Shown here piece after piece: positions 32,949 to 45,784 of a stretch of DNA of 64,000 bases. The stretch is from Ditylenchus dipsaci (taxonomy: Eukaryota > Nematoda > Chromadorea > Rhabditida > Anguinidae): the NCBI GenBank assembly GCA_004194705.1, contig SADC01001338.1, positions 429,498-493,497 of the forward strand. The letters run 5' to 3'. The translations under genes were made by a program, and so were the position numbers. Below the pieces are notes generated by a model. It was not told the origin of the DNA. It worked only from the letters and a program-made list of their open reading frames with translations, and did no database searches. Within the stretch, counting starts at the first letter, position 1. Each line of letters begins with the position of its first letter.

Positions 32949-33040
32949 GAATATTTGGTTTAGAATCTGATTGTCCAGGTCGACCCTAAAGTTTTGCACA
33001 AAAACACAAGGACATTTTTTTTAAATAAAGTCTCATTTGA

Positions 33041-33390
33041 CAGGGTGTTTCAAGATGTTTTGCCTCTTTGAAAAGGTCGTAATTTTTTGCTATATCGTTT
33101 TGAAAATTCTCTTTTTACTGATCGATTTTTCTCGCCGACAATATGTTTTGGTATATATTGTTACAAATACTATTTTTGCTTGGCCACCTGGGTTCAGGTC
33201 TTGCTTATCCAGACTCCATCCACAAACCAGGACATAAACCACAGGGTGGACTAAGCGCATCGTCTTTGATACTATACACTAAACAAACATTGTCGACGAG
33301 AAAAATCGAGAAAAAAACAGAATTTTGAAAAACCACTTATAGCAACAGTTGCAACTCTTTCGAAAAAGCAGAATTTCTTGTGACACCCTG
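33041..33390. mobile_element. CAGGGTGTTTCAAG-type MITE
   Basis: 'acagggtgtttcaaga' pairs with 'ttcttgtgacaccctgt', and inner arms share 'attttctcgccgacaat'. The same ends occur at 45.2-45.5, 49.1-49.4 and 55.9-56.2 kb. Confidence 0.65.
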
Positions 33391-33729
33391 TATTTGAATA
33401 AGGGGTAGCAAAAAATTTGTTGTCATTGCGGTGATGGAAAAAAAGTTAAACACATTTATCATCAACCAATTATTCCGTAAACTGATGCAAAAAAGTGCTG
33501 GACCCAATACGACCCAATTCAAGGTGAGTTCGTCAAATTGACAATCTATCGTACTTCCAGCGAAAAAAAAAGTCTAATTTTAAGAATCTTCAACACAAAC
33601 TGAACACAAAATTTGACTCAAAAGCACGAACGAACATAAAAAATGCTCAAAAAAACAATTATTCCAAACAAAAATATCAAAAAAATCGAAAAGCAGTATC
33701 CTGGCAAAAATGGTGCAACCAATTGCATA

Positions 33730-33881
33730 TACTGTTCACTCTCGATAAAGCGGCACCTCTGGGGACCAGCTTGGGTGCCGGTTTATCGGGGTTGCCGGTT
33801 TATCGGGAGTAAGCTTTATTGACTTGTCGGCCCGCCAAATAATGCTTTTCAAAAGTGCCAGTTTATCTAGAGTTGACTGTA
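33730..33881. mobile_element. TACAGTCAACTCTAGATAAAC-type MITE
   Basis: 'tactgttcactctcgataaa' at the left and 'tttatctagagttgactgta' at the right, with 'agcggcacc' and 'gccggtttatcgggg' words inside. TA-flanked and degraded. Confidence 0.55.
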
Positions 33882-34569
33882 TATGGAAATTCAGGACTTA
33901 GGACAGTTTGGTAAACGCGAACTCTCCTTCCACCGAAAAAATTATTTGTAACTGTTGCTTCTGCAAAAAGACATTTTAGGAGGAGCAAGAGAGGATGCGA
34001 GCAAGGAGGAGGGAGGCAAAAGACAGAATAACTACTAAACGCCATAGTAGCACAGATTGAGAGTAGAGACCACCACCACTATATCGATTACGCCAACCAA
34101 AAAGATGAGACACTTGTCAAAGCAGTCAAATTTGGATGAGCCAAACTTGGAACCAAAAAACATGGATGGTTTTTATTTACAGCTTGGCCAAGAACTGTTT
34201 TTTGTTTGTATATTATTTTGGTTGAAAAAAACTTATAATGTTTGCAAATGCAGAGTAACTATTTGGCAGAATGGAAAAAAGATTAAAAATTGGTGTAGGA
34301 AGCCATAAATAGCTGGGAAAACGAGCATACAAAAGGTTGCGTCACACACTGAACTTTGCAAAAAAAAGTTTTTTTAGTCTTTGAAAAACCGCCAGATAGT
34401 TATTCGGCTCATCTGAATTCGAATAAATATTTCTGGTGGACAAAGAAAACGTTTTTAGCGTGTAAATTCGAGGCAAATTCACCGGTTTCAGTCCAGATTT
34501 TCTGAACTTCCCTGACTCCATACATCTTCATATCTTTTGTATTGCAGGAAATTCGACCGATATTGATCA

Positions 34570-37500
34570 ATGCTTATTCAATCAAATGCTGAGGCAAAAG
34601 AGCTCAAGAAGCCAAAAGAATTCTATAAGAAGTTTATCGACCAGTTGGTTTTGACGCTGAATTCTCGTGCTCGACCCTATTCTAATGTCCATGAACTGGA
34701 GAAAGACTACGCGTAAGCCAATTTATTACTGTCATCTTTTTAAAGGGCCGTTGCCGTCCCCGACAACGGTTGTCCCCCGCCAATTTAAATTTTTTTCTGA
34801 ATCATTGAAATTGTGTACGAATCTTTCGAGTTGGTTTCTAACAAAATTATACCTAAAATTAAATTCTAGGCCTTGTTTTGTTAGAAACCAAGTTGAAAAA
34901 TCAGAAGTTGAGTGATTAGGCACGAAAATTTGAATTGGCGGGGACAGTTCAAAACAGGTGGCAATGGCCCTTTAAAATCGCCTTTTTTAGATATGATACC
35001 GGTTACAATCCTCAATTGGTTGCCATGGAGTTTGGGTTCCCGACTTTTGATGCTTTCCTGAAATCTGACTTCATGCGGCCTCATGTGCAAATGACAATGA
35101 ATGATGATGGAGAGCCGTTGTTCTTGCCTCACGAGAATCCGATTTTCAAGCACATCCGGGATTTTCAGCTGGCATCGCAGAATTATCTTGATGGGAGGTA
35201 AGTAGATTTCTTTGCTGGTGGTGGCCTGGGTATACTGTTTTTTCAGCAAATTGTGCTATTTGTATTATAAAATTTGCTATATTCCAACTATGGATAGCAT
35301 GCAGGCGGGTAATTTGGCTCCAACCTGTTGTTTTGGGCACGGGTATGCTGTCCGACTAATTTTCCTGATATATGGTATATGGTTATTCGAATGGATAAGG
35401 TGTCGCAGCCGAGTAGCCAAAATCTATATTTTTCTCTTGAAATGGCAATATTCATCTTTCCCTTCAAGAATGGTCGAAATTTTCACTCAAATGTCCTTTT
35501 CTAGTTTCTAAGCCCGATTTCAGCAGCTTATATTCTATAGTTTACAGACAACCATAAAACTTACTGTAAACTACAGTCAACTTTGAGTATAAACCAACTG
35601 TATGGAACAGTCTGCAGTAAATTCAGAGTGATGCTTTACACGCTATTTTTAAAACTGAGTAGAATAGACTCTTGTGAAAAATAAGATTTGGAAAATAAAA
35701 TCTGAAAATTAAATTAGTAGAAAGCAGTTCCTGGTACACGTTTTACATCTGAAAACTGGTTTAATTGAGAGGTGAATAACTCGGCCTTATGCAATATTCG
35801 ATGTTTTGGAATTGTTGACAAATCTCAAAATTTTTAGGAAGGAGAAGGCTGAACGTGAAAAATATGCTAGAGCAATGCAGCCAGAATTCCGTGGAAACAT
35901 CCTTGAGGTTGGTTAGTGCTGGAGGCTTTAATAAATTTTTACATTCCATGTGTTTTGTATCTAGGGCAAAAAAAGGCTGGTGGAGCTGGCTTATGAGTTG
36001 GGCGCTGAAACAAAGGACATCTGCTACCCCGATTTGCAGGCAGGATATCTAAAGAAATACGACAATATGCTTGGAGCAGAGGTAAACGTTTATTAGACTT
36101 GCCTTCTGCAAGAAACCTCAAGCATTAGTTTTGATATATTTCAACAATATTTCTTAGGACGAGAGTCACCCTGAACCGCTGTCTGGGTGATTTTAAGTAG
36201 TTTGAGTTGCTTTGGAATTGTTAGAGTTTGAATTCTTGGCAGAATTCAAATAGAATCTCGATAGGGTTGGCTCGAAAATTCATGCCACAACTATAGTACC
36301 AGAATTAGATATGTTTCGGGAATCCTAAAAGGCGGTAATTCCGGGTCGGTTCTACTTGACAGTTGAAAGACTCTCCCTAATACCGTATTATTTTCTAATA
36401 AGGCCCACTTTCTAATAAGGCTTAGGCTTACATGCTATTCTTATAAATAACAATATTTTTCTCTATTTTTAGGAACTGCGCAAATTTTTGCTCGTAGCAG
36501 CGTTGGAAAAATCCTCATCAACTATTGCAATGATGAATTTATGCTTTCCAAGGATGACACGATGTCGGGACTAATTTTTCTTCGACTCAAGAGACCATAC
36601 AAGGGTATTGGCATCCATTTCTCTATGACCTTGAAGGCACGATAAACATACCGATCAATTTTAGAAATCGTGGAAATGCACGAAAAAATGATGGATTTGC
36701 AGAAGGAATACGAGGCTAGGAAGAGTGCTCAGGATAAGGCGAGACCAGAGTCATCGCAGAACAACGGCCGAAACTGGGTGAAGAGGAAGAAAGTGGTATG
36801 TAGCTCATTTTGGAGATTTTTTATTATGATGATTATGATTATGCATGATTTTAAAAGTTTGAAAATTTTGGTACTGTATGGTTCATTGAATGTTGTAGAA
36901 CCACTAGTCGGTGCCGTGTTATTAGCAATAGGAAAACTACGGTTGGATCATGATTGGTCAATCGTAGGCGAAATAACGCGGTTTTTTCGGAATTAAGTCA
37001 TTTATTGGTTCTGCTTTCGAGTCAGACACCATATTTTTGTAAAATTTCTTCATCCCTCTTACCCATTGTAAAAAAGATCAATATCGAGGGGGTAAGGCAT
37101 TTTACGGTTAAGAAACAACACGGGGGTCAGGAAATATACTTGCTAAAATATGGGTGTGTGAGCATCTCCAATGAATTCCCATTGCTCAATGAAAGTGACC
37201 AGTAAGTCACCGGTGAGTCACCACGATTTTTGCAAAATCGGAAATCGGACAACCCGAGAAAAAACTATTTGGCAAACGTGTCCAACTTGCTCTTAGTTTT
37301 CGATATTTTCTTACAGTTCTATCTTGTTCATCCACCCTTAGACTACTGGGTGTAGGTTATAGAGTTGATTTGGATTCGAAGCGGATTTGATAATTGTGTA
37401 CAGGACAGTGAATGGTCAAATTTGAGCAAAGTAAACTGTGGACACATTCAACGGTACACGGGACTGGATAAGCAAGATCTGACTGAAAATGGCATCCAAT

Positions 37501-39019
37501 CATAACCGCCGTATTTTTTGATAGAATCCCACCCCCTAAATTTTGGCTAAGATTTTCGAGATAAGGCTATTTTTGTTTCACAATTTCGAGATTTTTGAGG
37601 AACTGAAAAATAGAAGCCCATGGGCTTCTATTAGAGAAAATACGTCAGTGCCATTAAAGCATAGTGCATTAATTATTATCCAATTTAAAAACCATAATTT
37701 TCAGCCATTAAGTGAGCGCCAGCTAAATCTCGTCCCTATTTTGCCTCAGGTCAATGACGATCTTTTCAAGGGTATTTCTGCAGTCCATCCCTTGGATGAC
37801 ATTCAACAGCCATGTAGTCAACAGCCGTGTGACAGTCAACAGCCATGCTCATCGTCTTTTCAAGCTCATCTCTCAGAAGAAATGGTAAACAACAACAATG
37901 AGGATGAAGTGTCTTCGGAAGAGAAAATAGTTTATTTCGACATCAAGAATACCAGACTTCCTCATTCTCAGTTTAATAAAAAAGATGGTGGCTGCACTAC
38001 TTCTAGTCTCTATAAGAACTTTGAAGATGAATATGGAGGCAAGGCCAATCGCAAGGTCGAGAACACTCTTCGTCATCTCAATCAGGTCCATAGGCGCAGC
38101 AGCACTTCATCTGATGACCAGGGGCAGCAGATAGATGGAAAAATAAAAAGGCAGTGGGGTGCAGCAATCCATCTACACGCCAGATGTCCGACTCTTTGGA
38201 TGATGAGAAGCATGAGGAAGTGATGCCTAAGGTTAGTACATGTATCTGTTTCCCTCAAATAAACCGAAACAAGAACTCTGAATTGCAATTATTTCAGTCC
38301 TCTTCCGTTCTACTGTGCGACAGACCATCTGAAGTGTTAACGGTGGGTCCCAGTGGCGATTCATCTTCACCGAGAACAATGAATGGGAAGCCAAACAGGC
38401 CAGTGAAAGTCGAGAAATCCATGCCAGCCAAGAATGATTCGCTTCCTCTAGTGGATGTGCTGACCAGGTGGAGGCCCGAGACTTCTTCTGATTCTGAGGA
38501 AGAGCAGCAGCTGGATGGACTGACTGGTGGCAATATTGAGGTCTGTTCTTCTTTCCTTTCAGCTTTTGGTCTTGAAATTTAGAATTTTAGTTATCTGCAA
38601 AGGCCGACAGCAATTCGTCGTCTGATAGAGGGGCAGACCGTGCAGAAGCTCTCCGTGACTTTATTCATGCCGTGGTTCATCTTCGCTCTCCTGAATTTGT
38701 TGATGTAAGTCTTTGATGTGTATACTGGTGGGGATTTAGGAGTTCCGGTTGTTAGTGCCGCAGATTTTTTTCCGTTCTCCTGCTTACTTGTTTACTATTC
38801 CATATAATTCGCAGCTCAATTTCCTGTTGAAGACTGTGCATGCGTTGGATCCCAATTACAAAATAGTGCTCGAGACGATGTCCCTTCAACAGTTTATCAA
38901 GCGAAATTGTGACAATGCTGTTGTGGGAGTGTACAAGGATTCGGTAAGTCTTTTTGTTTAGTACTAGCAGTATACCTGAAATTTACCTTTTCTAGGTGCT
39001 CGTTGGCTGGCGCAAATAG
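34570..39019 (+). CDS. LOTUS (OST-HTH) domain protein, copy A
   Basis: LOTUS domains mark germline RNA regulators such as Oskar, TDRD5 and TDRD7, where they bind Vasa or RNA. Exons: 34570-34712, 34991-35197, 35838-35907, 35965-36081, 36473-36604, 36665-36795, 37705-38231, 38298-38540, 38591-38704, 38815-38943, 38996-39019, about 611 residues. LOTUS 1 (residues ~12-95) has the typical LxxLEKDY...PQLVAMEFGFPTFDAFLKS. LOTUS 2 (~141-220) has LVELAYELGAE...LQAGYLKKYDN and a C-terminal strand with IFLRLKRPYK. A long Ser/Gln-rich linker follows, then a third related fold (~540-610). No Tudor domain is seen. Frames slip at about 36488 (T run) and 38145. The ATG at 34570 is chosen because copy B has the same caATGCTTAT context. 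Function is inferred from family only. Confidence 0.8.
34738..34977. mobile_element. palindromic MITE in LOTUS-A intron 1
   Basis: TTTTAAAGGGCCGTTGCCGTC at the left pairs with 'ggtggcaatggccctttaaaa'. Inner arms 'gccaatttaaatttt' and 'ttggtttctaacaaaa' are inverted too. It sits wholly between exons 1 and 2. Confidence 0.75.
37507..37648. mobile_element. TACCGTA-type MITE, partial ends
   Basis: 'ccgtattttttgatagaatccca' pairs with 'tgggcttctattagagaaaatacg'. It is located in the intron before LOTUS-A exon 7. The outermost bases are lost. Confidence 0.6.
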
Positions 39020-39138
39020 AGGCCGTTGGTCTGGCGTTGATGATGGTCTCCTTCGCATAATTTTATGATTTTTCGTAATTTGTCTCTGTAGATTTCATTG
39101 TTCTTCAAGTGTGCACTGTTGTTTTGGTCGTAATAGCC

Positions 39139-39144
39139 AATAAA
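39139..39144 (+). terminator. AATAAA signal of LOTUS copy A
   Basis: AATAAA 120 bases after the TAG at 39017-39019, separating copy A from copy B as distinct transcripts. Confidence 0.6.
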
Positions 39145-39588
39145 GCTCCGTATTATTAACAATATGGTCGTTGTGTCTCATCGCTAGGTATGGTCACTAG
39201 GTGTCACTATCTGGTGGTTTGATTATATATTTTTGATCAGATTCTTCGGATAAGATAAGGCCATGCAATTGTCAAGCATTGATGAATTATGTAGTTTTAT
39301 CACAGGGAGTAGAGCTGTAGTTTTTTTTACAATTTCGGACCTTGAACTTGCTAAATTTCGATACAGTCGACTGTTTAATATACCGATATACAATTTATTT
39401 GGGTTGCCCAAAGATAGATTATTAGGTCGAAGTAGCATGCCTATTTAACATATGGGTACTCGGTCATCATGTCGTATGTGAAATCGGCACTCAACTGAGA
39501 AATTTTCTGATCGAATTCAAAGCTTTAACTTTAACCAGTGTAGTCATTTACTTATTTGTTAGATTCCATCTTCAACCTGTTCCTAACA

Positions 39589-42500
39589 ATGCTTATGAAT
39601 CCTCGCTATGGTGGCAAGAAGGTAGAAAGAGTGGAGAACATGGATGACCGCGAACTACTGGAATATGTGGTAGACCAATTGACTGCAACACTCCTTTCTA
39701 AGACTGAAGGATGTAGAAAGGGGTTTTCGTCGTTAACTAGGCTGGTAGAATGTTTTCAGTAAGTTTTTTCACAGTCATTAGCTAACTGAATACTTTTCGT
39801 CGTAGTCGACTGCAAAAAGTTGTATCGAGTTGACTGTGGGCCACTTCAATAATTTCCATGCTTGCAGTAGACTATAGGTTTTATGTGATCAGTCAAAAAT
39901 GTTGTTTTTAGAATAGACACTGGTTTATACCCTCATGAAGTTGCCATGCGTTTGGGCTTCAGCAACTTTGAAGTCTTTATCAAGTCGAGCGAAATGAAGA
40001 AGTACATCACAATATCCCTACTGCCAGATGGCCGAACCTTTTTCAGTGCCAAGCTCAAGGAGGACTGGGATAATGGACCATTGGCACCAGTTCTGGATAG
40101 ACAAACTCGTACTGAGAGTGTGGCTTCCAGGTGGGGTTTTTAATATTCATTTTTTAAGTTGTATTTGATATTGGGTACAGTCAAGTCTCGATATAAGATA
40201 CCCCCGATATAAGATACACCTAAGTCCGGTCCATGGGTGTATCTTATATCGAGACTTGACTGTATCTAATTTTTTTATTCTCTATTTATTAAGAAGAGTT
40301 CAAGAGGAACATGAGACATTTGCTAGGGCCATGCTTGAGGAGAATCAGGGTAGATTAATGGAGGTTGGTTTAGCTACATAGAGTATTTATCAATTCTGGA
40401 AGAGTTCCTTAAAAATTTTTGGTCTTAAAATTGTTTTTACTGCCAGGAGTCAAAGTAAGCACAGTCAAGAGGATACTTGGATACCTTTATAAAAGTTTTA
40501 TCATGTGACATGATCGAATTTATGTCTTCTGGGTATCCTATTGCTCTCTAGACTCAGTTCTCCTTAAACTAAATTGACTTGTGTTTTCATATTTCCTATC
40601 TTTATATAAGTATCTAGGTGGTATCCTTAAAGAAGTAAATTACCTTGAATTTTCTTATCCTAAAATTCACTTTAAACTATTTTGTAAAGGTAGTCGATGC
40701 CACCTAAATTTTTTTATCCAACAATTGGTTTCTTTAGTTTAGAAGCGTAGAAACCCGGAAACCATTTTTTGTTGGGTGAGCGATCTGCTGTGAATACACT
40801 TGCTAGCTGTATGCAGTCAACTGTAATTGGCCTTTTGCCATAGTCAAATTTTGTGAATAAAATAATTGAAATATTTGACTATTTTTCACAGTTAACTTTA
40901 GTTTTCCTCAATTTTCAGGGAAGAATGCAACTAGCAGAAATAGTGTACCTATGTGGAGGTCAGGAAAACAATGTCAGCCTACAGGAACTCCGCGATGGCT
41001 ATGCTAAAAAATATAAAATGGAGTTGACCAAGAAGTAAGCCACTATCAAAATAAATAAAATTATGAGATATCAACAAATTGATTTTCAGGTCCTAAAAAG
41101 CTATTTTCGAAGGGACAAATTCAACCGAATTATTCTGGACTTTTGCCACAATGAGCTGGAGTTACTGACTTCTGAGGACAATTGTGTCTACTTTTTGAAG
41201 TTAAAAAAGCCTTATAAAGAAATCCAGGAAAACTTTGCTGCTTTACTGGACCAACAGAGAAACCCTCCAGCTTCTACGAGTACAGAATATCAACAGGCAG
41301 ACGGCTCCCGATTCGCAAACCTAAACAGGTAGTTATTATTATCGTAGACACTTTTCGACAAGTTTGCATGCCAAAATGACATTCGGGATCTCAGCTAAAA
41401 TTTGCAACTAATCACGGGTGTGAAGTGAGAAGTTATAGCATTGAATCTAACATGGAGAAGTACAGTTAACACTCGATTTAACGACACCTTGATTTAAAGA
41501 CACCCTCGGTTTAGGATGCAGGACGTTTCAGCGTCACTTATTTTCACCGTCTGTCGAAATCTTAGTTCTAAACTATAAAAGACGCTCACCCTGCGTCCTA
41601 CGGTGATGAAAAAGTGTGATAGTAAGCGCCTTTTAAAGTTTAGATCAAAACTTTTTCTATTTTTCTAGAAATTGTGGTACCAACATGTAGCTGACTTTCA
41701 GGGCTTCAATTTGTTACCAAAACTTTTGAAAATTTAGAAAAATTTAGAATTTAGAAAAGCGGTCCTAAAATGCTGGCGGTGAAATAGTGAACGGTGAAAA
41801 TAGTGACGGTGAAAATAGGTGACGGTGAAACGTCCTGCACCCTCGATTTAACGACACCCGAAAATGAGCCAATTAAGTTGACTTTGACTGGAATTTATTC
41901 AAAGTGAGCCCCGATTTAACGACACCCTCAGTCGTTCCCCAGGGGTGTCGTTTAATCGAGGGTTTACTGTACAGTCATTCACTGATCCACCTAATATAGT
42001 TTTTCTAATAAGGCCCGTTTGATTCAAAATCGTGTTTTTGGCGTAGTGTTTTGGCACATTTTTTCCAGTCCACTCTCGAACAAGTTACCACCCAAATTGT
42101 AGCTAGTGAGATGAGCTAGAAAATGAGTGGTAACTTGCCTGAGTGGAACCTTGGTTGTAAAACTGATTGATTGTTGACCAGAAAAAAATCTACAATCTAA
42201 CTTTTTTTATTACAGCAGACATTTGGAGAAAGACGCGTTCTCAACATCGCTCCACTCAATCCCGACATATTTGGCGACGATGAGTTGAATGTGGAAAGCG
42301 TTTTTGGGTCAACGTCCACCATATGGAATGTCAACAATGCCGACAAATTTGACCTAGTCGACTGGAGAGGTATGTCAATTTATCCATTTAACTGTAGGCA
42401 TAGTCAACTGTGACAGATTCAAGTTTTGACATTTAGCTAGAAGCAAAGGGTAGCTGCTGAGCCAACTCATGTCTCAAGTATCCATTCTTCCTCCGGATCC

Positions 42501-44195
42501 ATACACACACCGAATAATCAACAAAACCCAGAAGACGACTGGCAATTCGATGACTGCTCTGTCGAGCTCAACAAAAAGCAGCCAGTATCCAGAAATGAGG
42601 AGTTTCCAGACTTATGGCAGGATTTGGAAGAAACCGAGTCAGAGGATGATGCTAAATTAGATCAAGAAAATTATGATGATCCAATACTGGTGGATGTTTC
42701 ATCGGAGGTGGGTGTCTGGTTTACAAAAATTTGGGTACTAATTTCGGGAAAAAATGATCTGGATTCAGGGATAGAGCTGAACTATAATTTTATTTTTCGG
42801 AGCAAACTATCATATGGTCTTCTTCCTTCGTTTTTCTAAAACTTTAGTACCAGCTAGAAGCCCTGACTCTTGGGTATCGAATAAGGCACAACTTCCTGTA
42901 AAATATTTTCAAAAAAGTTGGTGAGAACACCAAAGGAGTAGTCTGCAATGTGGATATAGTGACATCCATCACAAGTTTGACGTACTATGGCTCAGACCAT
43001 TTTCACCCAAAAGTTGTGTGATATTGGCCTCTACCTAAAGTTCGTTTCATTGATGGGTCTGACACTTTTTTCACTTTGATTTTTGAAATCTTTTGCGAGT
43101 TTGAACATGGTTTCACAGGTGCGCAGGCGCTTGGCCCCTTTGTGACATTTTTTTGAATTCCCGCCTTTTGGATTTTCTTAATTTAAGGCCGTTTTAGATT
43201 CCGAGTAACATATTTGAGCCGGTCCTTATATGCGCTGGCCTACCCTGAACATAAGGACTAAGCCTGAGTTAAAAATTGTCGAAAATGTGAAAAAACAGAA
43301 GGCAGAAAATTAATAATTTCAGCAGTTAAAATTATGTAACTGTGAAGTCCCCTTTATTCTTCATGAATTTCAGCCTCTCATACCAGTCCTTGCTGACATT
43401 TCCAACCCCAATAGCAATCACCACAATCAAACAAATCAGGCCGAGTCGAATCACTGCAGTCAAAAGCCTATGCCGCAAGTAACTCAGCCATCCACCAAGT
43501 CCAGTATCCCAATCGATTTTTGGAAAGATGAGGTGAATAGAGTAAACCAAGTCAAGTCTAAAGGGGTAGAATCTCCAGTACAGGCACAGCTCTCTAGCAG
43601 TAGCGATGCGGTCTTTCTTGACCAGAACCAGCAGGATAAACCTAAGAAGCCAGTGGAAATGAAAAGCTCACAGATGTACCAGCCAATACCTTTCAGAGCA
43701 CTAGGTCTGGATGAAGGCCCAGAGGTGGTTTTGGATTCTGATTTCCAAGAAAGGACCATCCACATGGATCCAGACAATCTCAGTAAAAATGTCCAGAAGC
43801 AGCAGCCTGTGGGTTCGATGTCTATCAATCCAGCCGAATTCATGCCTCAGAAGGTGGAAGATCAGAGAGTGGACAATTTGATACAGTTAATTGAAGCGCT
43901 AGTTCTCTACAGAAGCATCACCAAGCAAACAACTAAACTGGATCTGCTGGTGAAGGCGCTACAGAAAATAAACCATGGCTATGAAATAGTCATGGGACCT
44001 CAGGATGTGTTGAAATTTGTGAAGGAGCACTGCAAAGGATTGAAAATTTTCTATCATGATGGAGAGGTAGGTGGATTCTAAAGGCGGCTGACTGTGTGCA
44101 AAATAATCTAAAAACCTAATTTTTAGCCAGTGTTCTGCTGTATAACTTATTATTCGGGAAGTAATAGTCAAGTTCAACCCAGAAAATACTGCTGA
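39589..44195 (+). CDS. LOTUS (OST-HTH) domain protein, copy B
   Basis: Tandem paralogue of copy A, in the same orientation and starting about 570 bp after it ends. Exons: 39589-39758, 39912-40130, 40294-40363, 40919-41034, 41090-41328, 42216-42369, 42441-42707, 43374-44066, 44127-44195, about 665 residues. LOTUS 1 (~20-115): LLEYVVDQLTATL...PHEVAMRLGFSNFEVFIKS. LOTUS 2 (~154-235): LAEIVYLCGGQ...LRDGYAKKYKMEL, then VYFLKLKKPYKEI. A Ser/Asp/Gln-rich linker follows and a third fold (~570-655): LDLLVKALQKINHGYEIVMG. Exons 3 and 4 are 70 and 116 nt against 70 and 117 in copy A, so the intron pattern was inherited from a common ancestor. The proteins have diverged strongly outside the domains. Phase conflicts near 41034 and 42216 suggest single missing bases. 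Confidence 0.8.
40176..40264. mobile_element. 89-bp TACAGTCAAGTCTCGATATAAG hairpin MITE
   Basis: TACAGTCAAGTCTCGATATA and TATATCGAGACTTGACTGTA form a near-perfect hairpin around 'agatacccccgatataagatacacc'. TA-flanked, in LOTUS-B intron 2. Confidence 0.85.
41461..41971. mobile_element. TACAGTTAACACTCGATTTAA-type MITE, interrupted
   Basis: 'tacagttaacactcgattta' pairs with 'ttaatcgagggtttactgta', with 'acgacacc' and 'ggtgtcgt' inside. The 41514-41841 element is inserted in it. LOTUS-B intron 5. Confidence 0.75.
41514..41841. mobile_element. hAT-type fold-back, GGTGCAGGACGTTTCACCG ends, nested
   Basis: The ends are close to those of 28803-29529, as are the TTTTCACCGTC words and the core ('agcgccttttaaagtttag', 'gctgactttcagggctt'). 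Flanks CTCGGTTTA and CTCGATTTA are a 9-base duplication with one mismatch, inside the surrounding MITE. Confidence 0.75.
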
Positions 44196-44314
44196 GACCC
44201 TCCAGGACCAAAAGAAAAAAGCTTGTAGCATGTTGAATCTCCAGCAGTATCTTTGTTTGAGGAAATCACTACTTCAAAAAATTCTTCAACATATGTATTC
44301 CATCTTCTTTACTG

Positions 44315-44320
44315 AATAAA
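44315..44320 (+). terminator. AATAAA signal of LOTUS copy B
   Basis: AATAAA 120 bases after the stop at 44195, the same spacing as in copy A. Confidence 0.6.
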
Positions 44321-45152
44321 AAATTGTATGCCTTTTGACAGAAAGTGGCAATATCGTGGCTTCGAGGTCAGAAGGGTGGGAAGAGCCTTCAAGATTCATT
44401 CTGGATTACTGCTTCGAAAATTTTCAGTCGCGACGCTTGTAAATCAATCACGCACCTCCCGCAACTGCCCCGTTCCCAGCTTGCTCCAGCCCCCCCCCCC
44501 CCCCACCCCGCCGCGAAAAAAAATTGGCTACGTTCCCTACTCGCCCCCTCCCCCCAAACCTTAAAAGGGGGGGGGGTTAGGTAGGCTAACCCTATTCTAA
44601 AGTGACCAGCTTCCTTAAAATATATTCCATCGGCGACGAGCATGCCCCTTTAACTTTATTTGAGCATGTCTCCATCACTTGGTTCGAACAAGCGCCAATT
44701 GGAGTGGTTCCCACCACTCTTATCTTGTTTTCAATTCGATTTGCCTGCACTTTTTTCTTCTTGTTCTGTAGTGATAGTCTGGGGACCATTTTGTAAGACT
44801 GTAAGCGCCCAGCGTTGTTATTTGGTTGACCCATACACCCTATAATCTGGCTGAAAATTTATTCTCTGCTCTATTACTTTGTCAGTTTGTCTGTTGATCA
44901 CCAAGAGCCGTAGTAACAAGTGTTGCGTATCTTAAAGTGAAATGTCTCGGGGCTCAGTCCGCTTATTAAAAAGCAGAACTTGAAAACAAAAAAAACAAAA
45001 AAATAGAAAATAATATAAGTAGGTGTTGGCTGGCTATAACCCCACACCCGTTAAAAAATCCTGGGTGTGCCTATAGTGTTAACAACTCTGCTAGTCCCTT
45101 TTTAACCCATTTCTAAACGAATCCTTTTCATAACTAATCCAACTTTAAAAAA
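44321..45152. other. intergenic DNA, no gene seen
   Basis: Contains a C-run/G-run palindrome at about 44490-44580. No exon with splice signals or conserved protein was recognised. Confidence 0.4.
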
Positions 45153-45505
45153 CAAGATGTCAAGAAATTTGCCCACGTTTGAATGGTCACTACTTTTTTA
45201 TTGGGCTCTTTTTCAAAATTCTGTAAACACAGATCGACTGAGTTTTCGAGATTTTTAAGTGTGTAATGTGAAAACCCGATTTTTGCTTGGTCCCTCTGTG
45301 GTTTGGCTTGCCCATCCAGAGGTCTTTCCCTGACCAGAGCAGAGACCACAAGAACGACCAAGCAAAAATCGTGTTTTTTGACATTATATACCCAAAAAGT
45401 TTTCATGAAAAACAAAGTCGATCTGTGTATGCAGAATTTTGAAAAAAGAGAGAGAAAACAGTAACGGGCATTCAATAATAGCTGAATTTCTTGACACACC
45501 CTGTA
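45153..45505. mobile_element. CAGGGTGTGTCAAGAAATTC-type MITE
   Basis: 'gatgtcaagaaatttg' at the left and 'gaatttcttgacacaccctgta' at the right. Inner arms share 'gcttggtccctctgtgg' and 'gaccaagcaaaaatcg'. The left terminus is eroded. Confidence 0.6.
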
Positions 45506-45521
45506 TGGTTCCTACACACTT

Positions 45522-45643
45522 TGCCGCAAGACACTGTCTGCGGCAAAGTGTCTTGCCACAGACAGAGTCTTGCGGCAAAGTGTCATGCGGCAAAGTGTCT
45601 GCGGCAAAGTGTCGGCGGCAAAGTGTTTATGTACGCCCTGTAT
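45522..45643. repeat. CGGCAAAGTGTC words
   Basis: 'gcggcaaagtgtc' is repeated five times with one inverse copy at the left ('actttgccgcaagacac'). It is a word-arm element reduced to about 120 bp. Confidence 0.6.
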
Positions 45644-45784
45644 TACAGTCTAACCTGGATAAACGGGTACCCCTCGGGACCAACGAAAGGTGTCCGTTTA
45701 TCGGAGGTACGTTTTCCGATAAATGTAGTTCACTTGACCAAATAGGGTGACCATAGGGTGTCCGATATCCCAGGTACGACTGTA
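45644..45784. mobile_element. TACAGTCTAACCTGGATAAAC-type MITE
   Basis: 'tacagtctaacctggataaa' pairs with 'gtccgatatcccaggtacgactgta'. 'gggtacccc' and 'ggaggtacg' lie inside. Same TA-flanked family as 33730-33881. Confidence 0.6.

Noticed and set aside
39001..39600. One single long LOTUS gene instead of two
   Set aside because: Copy A ends with a stop at 39019 and an AATAAA at 39139, and copy B restarts with the same order of domains and the same exon sizes.
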